A stretch of 60,000 nucleotides of DNA from Symsagittifera roscoffensis (Eukaryota > Xenacoelomorpha > Acoela > Convolutidae): assembly GCF_963678635.1 (NCBI RefSeq), contig NC_087062.1, forward strand, positions 7,864,193-7,924,192, in the 5' to 3' direction. Position numbers and translations under genes: made by a program. This document shows positions 43,789 to 54,852 of the stretch, piece after piece. Numbering within the stretch: the first letter of the stretch is position 1; each line of letters starts with the position of its first letter. Under the pieces are notes generated by a model. It made no database searches, had not been told where the DNA came from, and saw only the letters and a list, made by a program, of their open reading frames with translations.

Positions 43789-46020
43789 ATGGATGTATAT
43801 CCGTTTTACTATGATCTGAAAACACTGCACATTACGTTGCAGTATTCGTTTTCATTTAGTGCGCAACGAAGAGCTGTTTTTTTCTCTCAAAAATTTGTCA
43901 AAACACCCAGTTTCATGCTCTGTTTGAAATGTCTGGACGAGCAAGTGATTCCGAGCTATTTCGAGCTGAGAATCCCGGCACATCGCCGAAAATTCAAAAT
44001 TCATCATATTCTTAACCAGAAACGCATTTCAAAGAGAACTATCAATGACGCGAAAGAAGATATGGAAAAGGCGAAAGTTTTGGTCTTGGTGAATTTAGAT
44101 CATTTGAAAAATTTCTAGACGAATCACATTTTTCGAAGCTTTCTTGTAGAAATCAAGGCAAACAAAGAACAAAACAATGTTTTCTAGAGCGCTTCAAAAA
44201 AAAACTGTCTGTTCGGATAACTGATAAGCCGAAATTCGAAGCTAGAAACACGCTATTCATCTTATTATCTTGGATTTTATCCGATGAAGTAAAAAAAGCT
44301 CTCTCATACAGTTTAGACATGATTTCGCCCCAATAACTGAATCGTGTATGTTTTGAGGCAGAAGATTTCTTTCAAAATCTAGTTAGACTAGGAAAACTTA
44401 AGAAAAAAAACAGAAATCGAAAGTGCCAAGTCTAAAATCCGGCAAATTTGGCGGTCATATCGGGATTTCAGAAAAAAAAGCAAATTTCTGAGAATTTTTA
44501 GGAACTTGGCAAAAGTCGAAGTCTGCAAATTGTCAATTTGGACAAACGCAACGGAATTGTCATAATTCATAGATGCGATTATGTTTAAAAAGTGCTAACA
44601 ATCCTGGCCCACTAAACGAAGTTCGCAAAAATGAAGAGCAGCCCCAAGAAAAATATTTGTACGTAAAGAAAAGGAATTTAATAGAACTTTGCTGAATCTT
44701 GAGAAATCTGGAAAGATCTCTGAAGAACTGTACCGAAGATACCACAGTACAGTGCGGAGTTTGCAAGACTCGATGGACACGCAAAAATTCAAATAAAATC
44801 GAAAAGATTCTACTGTCCGACCTATTGTGAGTATGATCAATTCGTATAACCGCAGCCTTGCCAAAAAGTAAGCCTGTTGAGAAAATTATCGTGCTTATTC
44901 TCAAAAAACTAACAGCAGATTTTTCGCTCAGCCCAGAAACAGTGAACTTGCTTCTGGCGATGGCTTGTCTCAATATTTCTTTTTGTTTGACGGCGAAACG
45001 TGGAAACAAACAGAAGATGGCTTTGCAGTTGACATGGTAGAAGAGCAGATTCTAAGTTTTGAAACCCAAATAAAAATTCACCAGCATTACGTTGATGACT
45101 GTTTTGATATCGTTGAAAACAAGAATCAGGGCCCTATTCTTCTGAAAAGCTTGAAGAGTTTCAATTCTGAATTGCAGTTCATGCATGAAACCGTAAACAA
45201 AGTGTCACTCAGTTTTTTAGATGTTCAATTCAGCAGAATGGGTAACAGATTTTCAGCATCCTGTAACATGGGGCTCTACAAATTGTTCTCATCATATTGC
45301 GATCCATGATACAAAGAAGCGGTCCCAAGAGAACTTTTCCAGAGAGCTTTCACAATAAGTACCGATTAATACGCTGTCACGGCTGCTTTGGACAGGTTTT
45401 TTGACGTGTTATGTAAAAACCGGCATCCTGACGATCTTCTGGGCAGAATGAGCGAATCAGTCATTTGTACTGGCAAACAGACAAAACACAAAGATATTTC
45501 TGACAACTTTGACAAAAAAAAGTGTTTGGAAGTTACCTTTTATCGATACTATCCACCATTTGACAATATCAAAAATCCGGGAACTTAACAGATATCTGGT
45601 AAAAATTAGAGTTTTCGAGTGTTCACCATCTGAAAATGTCTCAACTTTTCGAGAATAGAGATCAATATGACATCAACCTGGCTTCATCAGTTATTTATGA
45701 GTTCTCTTGTCAGGTGTATAAAGCCTCCTACATCGGTGAAGGCAGGCGTCATTTTTGTATCATGGTCTCTGAACACATGAATTCCAGAGGCAAGTGAGAA
45801 AAGTGATAACATTTCTATGCCCCTACAAGAACTTATTTCAAAATGCTTATGAAACAACCGAGATCGCCTAATCAAATATCTTGCGGAAAATCGCAGAAAA
45901 AACTATGTATGCTCAACAACTTTTGAAGTTTTTACTCTTTGTTGTTATTTTAGATCTCGTTTTTGTTCATATTTATAATTTTCATTTTTTGTACATAATT
46001 ATAGAAATTGACGAACCGGT
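43789..46020 (+). mobile_element. Penelope-like element, near full-length but dead (unit C)
   Basis: The N-terminal region is open at 43789-44118. RPIVSMINSY lies at ~44815, YVDD at 45088-45099, and FYRYYPPFDNIKN and the GIY-YIG end VYKASYIGEGRRHF at 45729 onward (YIG 45729-45737). Four codons are missing after WKQTE compared with unit B. Stops and frameshifts interrupt the polymerase between 44118 and 44965 and after SSYCDP. It is the most complete of the three copies. Confidence 0.85.
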
Positions 46021-47489
46021 AGCATTTCAAATGATTTTTGATTAGATGTTCATTTTACTAGGATCCTGAGACTCAGCACTTTATATAGCAACCTTCACGT
46101 TTATTTAAAACTTAAAAACAAGTTATTTATTGCGATTAATCTAAAAATAGTTTTAGATGCTTAAAATAGGCGGAAAAAGAGAAGAAAAGTCTTTTTGTCT
46201 CTGTGGTGTTGTTAGACAATGCTTAAAACATTTCACAAATATTAGCAATATGAACTCATCAAAAAGTCTCAATGACCCTAAATTACTTAATCCTGGGTCA
46301 TTTCGAGAGTTGGACTGAGAGTCGAAACCAATAGGTTTGTTAGACATATTTTAACAATAGAACCGTTCTTCTTTTGAACAGATCCAAGCGAAGTCTCGGC
46401 GATCTTTGATGAAAGAGAACTTAGTTTTAGTTTAAAATAGTTTCTGTTAAGTAAACACAAAGTCTGGGCCCGGGTTCTGCTCTCATAGTCCTGTGTACAA
46501 TTTTAAGGATATCTTCGTATTCTGCTCAATTTTGTCATTGAAAGTTAGTTAAAACAGTTTCGTCGTCTGAGAGAACTTTTCGCCAAGTTTTAGATGACTT
46601 AAGGAAAACCCATTCATGGTCGATCGCGTTATTATAATATTGATTGAGCTGCGATTTCGAAAATCCAATTCAAACAAGAAAGCTTTATTGAAAAACTTGA
46701 TCTTAACTGTTGTTCGAACTGATTGAAAAATCGTGAGGAACTTTGTATTCGGGCGCTTTTTTGTGCTTTTATTTTTTTTCATATATATCAGATATATTAG
46801 ATATATCATATGAAAGCCCTTACAGTCGTTATTTTAACGACACTAAAAAGTTTCTAAATAAAATGACAGTCTCGTTTTGTATGAAAAATCGGTCTGAATA
46901 TTTTAGGTTTTCGTCTTAGTTCGAGCGAATAAAGGGAGCAAGCATGCTTAAAATAGCTAATTTTATAGGGCTTAAAAGCTTACAATAGCTTAATTTAAAA
47001 CGTAAAAACTTGGTGTTACTCAACTAAGGCTAGTTTTTTAGTAAAAAAACGATACTAATTCGAAAAAACTTGTATTTTTTAAATTCCGATTTATTACAAT
47101 TGCACTCTTGTTTTAGGTATAATCAAATGAACACCTCAAATTACTGTTTGATTGAAATCTCACCCATTATCAGAAAAAATAAGGAGAAAACAAATATAGG
47201 TTTTGCGATTTCTAAAAATTTTGCAGGTTCATCATTTTTTTGGATAGAATTTGCTAAAAGCGATGATTAGTTTGTTGCTTTCTGTGTTTATAGATAGCCA
47301 CTGTCTATGTTTCATTAGGAGGCCAAACTGTGTATTTTTTGAATTGTCAGCGTAATACGCGATAATACTACTCTATTTGATCTTTCTTTGATCGAGCAGG
47401 TAAATTTTCAACTTGAATCCCAAATTGTGAGCCTATTCAGTGCACAGAATTAGTCTAATAGTGTTGTTCCCGGGTTGAGATCTTTGAGT
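46021..47489. other. Non-coding part of unit C
   Basis: Copy of 35521-37139. No gene seen. A short AT repeat (ATATATCAGATATATTAGATATATC) lies near 46782-46806. Confidence 0.6.
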
Positions 47490-49110
47490 TATCTTTCGAC
47501 CAGCTGGACCGAAAATTGCTAGTTTTGACAGACTAAACAAAAAATAGCAATAACTTAACCAATTTGACCTAAGAAAAATTAGCTCGACTGTGATAAATCC
47601 GAGCGTGCTACTTTTTGACCGACTGGATCAAATGAAAATTACGTTCTAAAACTGGTTATGTTTTGACCGAATCGACCAAAAATGACTATGATTCGATCAA
47701 CTGGACCAACACTTGCTGTGTTGGACTGTGTGCGATGTTTCGGACAGAGTTCGACCCAAACGGGGTATGCTTTGATCGACCGACTTGAATCAAACTGGTT
47801 ATGTTCAGATCAACTCGGCCAAAGGAGGAGTTTGACAGTTTTTGACCCAAGCATGCAATGTTTTGACCGTTTCGAACCAAACTGGCTATGTTTTGGTCTA
47901 CTCAGCCAGTAGAGCGAAATTTTTGACACTGTTCGACCTAAGCGTGCTTTGTTTCAACCGACTCGACCCAGACTGACTATGTTTCGACCAGCTCGACCAA
48001 AGTAAAATGTGTTTGACTGTGTTCGACCCAACGTGCTATGCTTCAAACGATTTGACTCAAACTGGCTATGTTTCGACCTACAATGTTCGACACTGTTTAC
48101 CCAAGCGTGCTTTGTTTTAACCGACTCGAACCAAACTGTCTATGTTTCGAACAGCTCGACCAAAGGAAAATGCGTTCGACTGTGTTAGGCCCAGCGTGCT
48201 ATGCTTCTGTTTCGATCGTCTGGGACCAAAGAACAATGGGTTCAACTGTTCAACTGAACTGTTAAACCCAAGCCTGCTTTGTTTCGACCGATTCGACCCA
48301 AACTGGCTATAATTCGACCAAATCAATCAAAGGAAAATGTTTTCGACTGTGTTTGAACTAAGCGTGCTATGATTTGATCCAACCGACCCAACTGTTTTTG
48401 TTTCGACCGATTGGGGCCATAGAACAATTTGTACGACTCTGTTCAACCCAAGCGTGCTTTGTTTCGAGCGACTCAACCCAAATTGGCTATACGTAGACCT
48501 TTTCGACCGTAAGAAAAACCTTTTCGACCCAAGCGTGTATTTTTTGACAGAATTGACCCAAACTGATTATTACTCGACCAACTCGATCGAAGGAAAATGT
48601 TTTCGACTGTGTTCTAACAAAGCGTGCTAAGTTTTAAACAAATTAACCCAAACTGACTATGTTTCCACCGACTCGGCCCATAGAACAAAGAGATCGAGAC
48701 TGATCAATCCAAGCTTGCTTTGTCTCGACCGACTTGACCCAAACTGGTTGTGTTTCGACCAATTCGACAAAAAAAGTGCTCGAATGTGTTTGAACCAAGC
48801 GTGCAATGTTCGACCGACCGTACGTTTGTCCAATTATGTTTCGATAACATTTTCAATTAAATTTCGATTTTGTGTCCAACCTGGCGCTTTTTGCCCGATT
48901 AAGTTTTTTTTACAGTTTTCGATTTTGTTTCGATTTTGTGTTCTAGCATGCGTTCGACCATATTTTGTGTTCGACTATGTTTCTACCACTCTTTGTGTTC
49001 GGCTATATTTCTATCACAATTTGTGCTCGATTCAAAGTAGTGTTTTTCTGAAAGGGCTGTTTCTGACCACTGATTGTTATATCCTCTGTATGTTCGAACA
49101 AAAGTCAAAC
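47490..49110. repeat. Minisatellite with higher-order structure, array 2
   Basis: Same subunit family as 37140-38400 (TATGTTTCGACC, ACTCGACCAAAGGAAAATG, TTCGACCCAAGCGTGCT), with ~360 bp more than array 1. The last ~500 bp of both arrays are nearly identical, while the left parts differ in the number and order of subunits. Confidence 0.85.
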
Positions 49111-49130
49111 TCCTCAACCCAGTTATAGCA

Positions 49131-49749
49131 CAAGACATCGCCTTTTGGATCTTGGTTTTGGTCTTCTTGTTCGACTCTACAGCCTGAGAAGTTGTGGCAG
49201 TTCGAGTTTTTGTAATGAAGAGTTCAAGATATAAAGCTGTATTTTTACTGATTATTTTCAGCAATCTATTCTTCAGCTTTCACAAAATGCACTCAGCAAG
49301 AAATTTACACTATCTAACGAGTAAAAAGTGTTAAAATGGTAGTTTAACATATAAGTTTGTACGGGTAAAGCTGTTAATTCCTGCAAAAACTGCAGCTTTT
49401 GAAAGCTTGCAAAACTATTGTTATCTAACAAGGATGGTTCTCATGCAAGATTCATCATGGAACGACTAAACTACTAAAGAGTTCATTAATCATTAATCAA
49501 ACTCAATACATTAATCGCATAATCAGTGGTGCGTTGAATGAAACTCGGTTAAATTGTAATGAAATTTATTTCAAGCGTCGAGTTTTGTGTGACCGACTTG
49601 GAAGCAAATTCTTAAGCATCGCGCCACTGACTATTGTGGTTAGTAAGTTTTAAATCGCTAAAGTCTAAGATGTGCTTATTGATCATTGATACTGTATTCA
49701 ACTGTTGTTTTTCGCCGAATGCGAGATCCTTCTTTTCTCGTATATTAGT
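49131..49749. other. Intergenic DNA downstream of the coiled-coil gene
   Basis: Unique AT-rich sequence. It contains the likely poly(A) signal of the gene to the right and nothing else I can name. Confidence 0.6.
49565..49570 (-). terminator. Polyadenylation signal of the coiled-coil gene
   Basis: AATAAA on the minus strand, about 180 nt after the stop codon at 49750. Confidence 0.45.
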
Positions 49750-52700
49750 TCAGGCCGCCTGTATCTCGAGTTCAGTTTGTTCCATGTCGCTCGAACCAGA
49801 CGACTCCTCTTCATGGTGTTGGATCATATCTGAAACGGAATTTTCCAGCTGACTTAAAAGCGTCGCAGAGTCTAAAATGTGGTAGTTTTTAGTTCGTGAT
49901 ATTCGCGGTCCGTCTATTATAGAAAGTGACCGAATTATAGCCGGTCTTAATTTACCAGCGCCGCCTTTTGATTCCTGAAGTTGCCTTATTTCGCTTCCCT
50001 GCAGTTTTATTTTTCTTTCAAGGCTGTCAATTAATTTTTGGTAGTTTATGTTGAGCGAAATCTCGTTTTCGGCCCCTGAAGAATCGCCGATTTCGCCTTT
50101 CGGCCAAGTTTCGGTCTTAAGTTTTGCCAAACTCTGGCTCGAAAAAATGCTTGATGAGGTCAAATTCGGGTGAAGGTCAAATTTTACCTTTCTTGAAGTC
50201 ATACTACGGCTTCGCGGTCTGATGGTTTCGAACGGATTTTCCATTTGGTCGGCAAAGCCCTCGTTTTCATCGAGTTTCGAAGTCAGAATCTCGTTTTCCA
50301 TTTCAAGTTGTTGGACTTTCCTTTCCAGTTTTTGCATGTCGCCCATTTCCATTTGCAGACGTTTTATGGTTTCGTTTTGACCCATCAATTTAGCATTTGC
50401 AATATCACTATTACGCTCCAACCTTTGCATCTGACGCGTGTCTTCGGAAATGCCTGTCCAGTTCATAGTCAGCTCAGAAGATTTCACAAGTTCGTTCTCA
50501 AGATGTGTGACCTTTGACCTCTCTAGCTTCAACTGATGTTCGAGGTTTGCATAGTTTTGGTTGCTACCTTCATCGTGCTGCTCTTTTATACTTTGAAGCT
50601 CGTCCTGCAAATTTGCAATTTTTGCGCGCAGTTTTTCTTCAACATTGTCTCTTGAACCGGGGCTGAATTTAGTTTGTTCTTTAAGCGCTTTAATTTCAGA
50701 TCGCAAATGCTTTTTGGTTTCAAGCAGTTCCGTGTTTTCATCAATGAGACTGAAAATCTGTTTTTGCAATTCCGCTTCTTTGTTCTTTTTAACGGTGTTG
50801 AATTTGTGATCGTCGTCTTCTAAATAAAAGAGCGCCGGCGCCGTGAAACTTTCCGAAGCTTCTTCGTTGAAACTTTTCGGCTCTTTCATCATTGGACCAA
50901 TAGAAGACTTTTCCATTTTCAGCTCACTAATTTCGTTTCTTAGCTGGCGGTTTTCATTTTCGAGGTCTCGGTTATCTTTCTCGAATTCTTTGGCAATTTT
51001 TCTTAAGCTTGTCAACTTTTCGTTCACTTTGTTTTTCGCAATTTCTGACATTCTACCCGAGCTCACACTAGGATCCGGTTCGAATCCAGCAGAGTGCAGC
51101 AACGCGTATAAATTCGAATGAATCTCGTTTAGTTCTTTCGTCAACTCTTGGGCGTACGCTTCATCATCTGAATTTTTTCGCTCTCGGTCGTTGCCTTCTT
51201 CCTGATGCTGACTGTTGCGATTATGATGCTGATGTTCGACTTCGGATTGAATGATTTTGACCATTTGAAGCGCTGGCTTTGGATATTCAGGAGCTTTATT
51301 CAAAATTTTCAGAATTTTGACCAAGTTCCTTTTAATTTCGTCGGCCTCTTGCTGTTGATTTTCGTACTTGTTTTCCATCGATATTTGTTCTGATGACAGT
51401 TTGGTAAAGTCCCTGAAAATTCCACCGGATGGGTATGGGTTTTCGCTGCTCATAGGCGACATGAACGAGCTCGCGATGTCCACCTGCGAAGATTCGAAGT
51501 TACCGCTACTCTTTGATCTCTTTATCTCTTTCGAACTCTTCAGGAAGCTAGTCAAGCTCCTTCCACGTTTTTGAATCGGCTGCGCTTGGATCGGTAGCTG
51601 AGGTTGGATTTTGAACCCATCAGTCAAAATTTCCGTTTTCCTAGCCAGATCTTCTAAAGAGCTAGATTTGCTGAACGCCATATTGTGTTTGCTTAGAAGT
51701 CTTCGGAGGATGTTCTTACAAGCAGTCGCATCATCGTACAACTTTTCACTGTTATCTAGTCGTCGAACCAACATTTGGTTTTCATGCCATGAAATTTCTT
51801 TTTCCCGCTCTAATTCCCTAATAAAATCTTCATGCAGAGTATTAACAAGACCATCTAAATCTTGGTCGTAAAAATGGCCAATATCTCGTTTTTCCAGAAG
51901 TGAACAAACGTTTTGTCTTGCTTTTTGCAATTCTACCTCAAGGTATGCATTTATTGCCATGTTTTTACCATCACTGTAGTCGTTTTGGGGCGCTTTTTGA
52001 TCTTCATTTTGTCGAATGTAATCTATTTCTTCGAACAATTTCTGGTTATTGCTCTCAGTTTTAGCAAGTATTTCTGTCTGCTCTTTAAGTTCAACTTTCG
52101 TTTCAAGTAACTCTTTATGCAACTGGCTTTTTTCATTGGACAATTTCTTGATTTTTGTTTGATTTTCATTTGCTTCATTTGCCAGAACACCAATTTGATT
52201 GTTTTTAACCTGAATTTCTCGATTGAGTTGCGATATTTTGATTTTGAGACTTTCTCCGTCAAAACTATTCTGCTCTTCTGTTTCAGCATTTTTCAAGTTG
52301 ACGATTTCAGATTTCATTGCCGAATTCAAATCTTCCATTTTTTTCAGCTGAAGTTTCAGAGACTCAATTTGTTCCGTTAGCTGTTTTGTTTCAAAATCGT
52401 GTTCACAATCAGGCGACGATTTTTGCGCTTTTGATTTCGCCAACGCCAATTCTTTTTCCAATTGGTTGACTTTAAGATGAAGTTTCCCAACTTCTGGACT
52501 GTTTCCTTTATCTCTTGAAGCATCTCTCGGGCGCTTTGTCAGACCCTGGTTCTCAAATCCAGCATCTCTGAGCTCTTTCGTCAGGTTTTCGATTTTCTTC
52601 ATCTTCTCCTGCTGCGAACTTTTTAAAACCTTAATTTCCAAATCTTTGTCAGCAATTTTTTTGTTCATTGTCTTCAAAACTATTTCGTTTTCAGCTTTTT

Positions 52701-54852
52701 CTTTTCCGACTAAATCATTATCCTTGCTTTCGAGTTGCGCGATTTTCTCCTTAAGATGAATAGTTTCTCCGAGGAGCTTCAAAGTTTCGCTTTCTTGCGT
52801 CGCCAACTGTGATTTGGTCGTTTCCAGTTGTTTCAGAACTTCCTTCAGTTTACCCAACAGGAAGTTTTTCTTAACATCTCCAGCAGACTTTGAGTCCGGA
52901 AAATCGGGCTGACTCTTAGGACTATCTAGTTCGGGCGTTGAACAAACTTGAGCTCTGTTCTCAAATATCATTTCATCTTCTACTATCGCTTGTTGACGGC
53001 TAGTCTCGGTCGCTTTCTTCGGCTCAGAAAACTGAACTTGTTTCTTTTTAGACAAAGTATCTTTAGCCGAGGTCTTCTTCGTTTTCAGCACTTCTAACTC
53101 AACTTTAACCATTTTATACTTGGTGGTGATGTCTTGCAGTTGCACATTGCTTTGATTCAACTTCGTCTGTAGCTCGCTGGTTAGTTTGTTCATGTGTTTG
53201 TACTCTGTTGACTTATCCACGCCTTCGTCGTATTTGTCATTTGAAGAGCCATGTATTTTACGTAGCTGTTCCTAAAAAGCACAAAGAAATAAGCATCAAA
53301 ATCAAGTAGCGGAAAAAATAATTTTTTTTTGTAAAAACTTTTTAAAAATGTTTACCGCTATTTTTTTAAAAAATTAATTAAGCAAAATAAGTGAGCAAAA
53401 AAGGTAAACTTTGATATTGTTTGTTATTTCACTTGTGTTTTTTAAGGCTGTACTTAAACTCAATTCAAATTCAAAGCTTAAAGGTTGTAATTGTGCTTTA
53501 ATTTGTCTCGGAAAACAAAAATGATGCGTTATGCGTTATGCGTTTATAAGATGAAGCTGAAGCTTTCACTAAAAAGTTTCAAAAAAATATTTTTAGGCGC
53601 CAGCAAAAAATTACGAAAGCTATACGACCAAAAATCGATTTTTTCTCTGCTCTGGGCTCAAAATTAGCAAATTTTCGGGGGAGGGCATGGGTGGCGGATT
53701 TTTAAAAGTTTTCGAAATCGTTTTTTTTTTGAAAGTTTAAACATTTTTTTTTTGAAAATTTAAACATTTTTTTATAGGTCGACCAAATTGATTTTCTGAG
53801 CTCTCTGAAATTACATGAATTTTCGATAATTAAGACCAAAAAAATATTCTACCCTAAATCCACTAATGCACAACATGCTAAGTAACATTCAAAAATTTTG
53901 AAGTTACCCCCTCCATCTACATTGCAGTCAGGGGCGGATCTAGGATTTTCTCCAGGGGGGGGGCGGATTTTCAAAAAATTTTCAAAAATGTTGACTTTTT
54001 TTTTAGGTCGACCAAATTGTTTTTCCGAGCTCTCCTCCAACATTACAAAGACTATGTTTTGGTAAAATTTTGTGCGCCGCAGGCAAAATTTTGAAAACAG
54101 CCCAAAAAAGCCGTTTTTGGGCAATTTTTTAAAAAAAATTTTGACAAAAAAATCGTGTTTTTTTTTGGCGCGCGCTCCCCCTCAAAATTAATATATATTG
54201 GTGCCGAAGGCGCCTTTACAAAAATTTTAGGGTCGGTCGGCCAAAAATGGATTTCTTAAAAAGTACCAAAGGGGGGACCCTTTGGGTCGGCAGGGGGTCG
54301 AATCCCTGAGGGAAAAAGCCTCCGCCCCCCCCCCCCCTAAATCCGCCCCTAATTGCAGTTGTGCCATGATATTTTCAAACCAGTTTTTAGAACAACTCGG
54401 ATCTAGGATTTTTCAGAGGGGGAGGTTGGTTGAATTTTTCAGATAAATTTCCAGAGCTCAATAAAAATATTCGGTCCAAAAGTTTTCGTTCAGTCTCTTA
54501 ATAAGTACAGAACCTATTGGTACAAAAGGAGACTTTGCACAACATTTACTTTCATTGTCGAATAGTTGATGCGAGCCAATAACTTGTGCTAAAGCCGTTC
54601 GATTGCGTTGCGAGTTGGGTCGAACTTTTTAAAACATTAATGTTGCTTTATCCGCGCTATTAAATTGAATTCGCAAAAGTATGCTTAACGCAGAAATCTT
54701 ACAGAATTACTTACTATTGACTTTTTGAAACGGCTAACTTCTTGGCGCAGAAATGACGCTGAATTTGCATAATGTTTGATGATGAAAAGAGCCAATATCA
54801 ACACATAAGACAGAAGGAAGATCAAATCTCGCTCCCAACAGGAAAAAATCAT
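49750..54852 (-). CDS. Long coiled-coil protein with N-terminal membrane anchor (1219 aa)
   Basis: Two exons: 54852-54715 (46 codons from ATG) and 53271-49750 (1173 codons and TGA). The donor is ATA|GTAAGTAAT and the acceptor is GTGCTTTTTAG|GAA. Both are phase 0, so the protein runs RFKKSI-EQLRKIHG. Exon 1 encodes MIFSCWERDL and then a hydrophobic segment at about residues 10-25, a likely signal anchor. The rest is almost entirely heptad-rich coiled coil, very rich in E, K, Q and L. It is broken by Ser/Arg-rich linkers (RGRSLTSFLKSSKEIKRSKS, RSRSMTSRKVKFDLHP) that may be phosphorylation or binding sites, and has an acidic tail SSGSSDMEQTELEIQAA. One N-terminal helix followed by a long coiled coil is the architecture of kinectin/p180-type organelle tethers, but I see no family-specific motif, so orthology is not claimed. 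No frame defect. Confidence 0.85.
53640..53830. mobile_element. Fragment of the hAT-like MITE family
   Basis: GGTGGCGGATTTT and AGGTCGACCAAATTGATTTT followed by TGAGCTCT match the interior of the element at 53929-54351 (AGGTCGACCAAATTGTTTTT, CGAGCTCT). No clear terminal repeats remain. A further scrap (CGGATCTAGGATTTTTCAGA) lies at ~54399. Confidence 0.65.
53929..54351. mobile_element. hAT-like MITE with 8-bp target-site duplication
   Basis: The left end CAGGGGCGGATCTAGG and the right end (reverse complement TAGGGGCGGATTTAGG) form terminal inverted repeats, each followed inward by a run of G (C at the right end). The element is flanked on both sides by ATTGCAGT (53921-53928 and 54352-54359), a perfect 8-bp target duplication as made by hAT transposases. 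It is 423 bp with no transposase frame, so non-autonomous. It lies within the intron of the coiled-coil gene. Confidence 0.85.

Larger units (their letters stand above)
42351..49130. repeat. PLE-containing segmental repeat, unit C
   Basis: Begins with TTCTTTAATATTTCTTATAGCA, as unit A does, and keeps the whole order through to a longer minisatellite. Its end (TTCTGACCACTGATTGTTATAT) matches the end of unit A. Confidence 0.85.
53272..54714 (-). other. Intron of the coiled-coil gene, repeat-filled
   Basis: A 1443-bp GT-AG intron. It holds a complete hAT-like MITE and two fragments of the same family. No further exon seen. Confidence 0.75.

Noticed and set aside
50245-52380. Plus-strand frames inside the coiled-coil exon
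   Set aside because: They are phenylalanine- and leucine-rich antisense images of lysine- and glutamate-rich coiled coil, without splice or start support.
49750-53220. Coiled-coil gene as a single-exon 1156-aa gene starting at 53220
   Set aside because: That codon is GTG. The frame continues upstream to a good acceptor at 53271, and a phase-matched ATG exon lies at 54852-54715.
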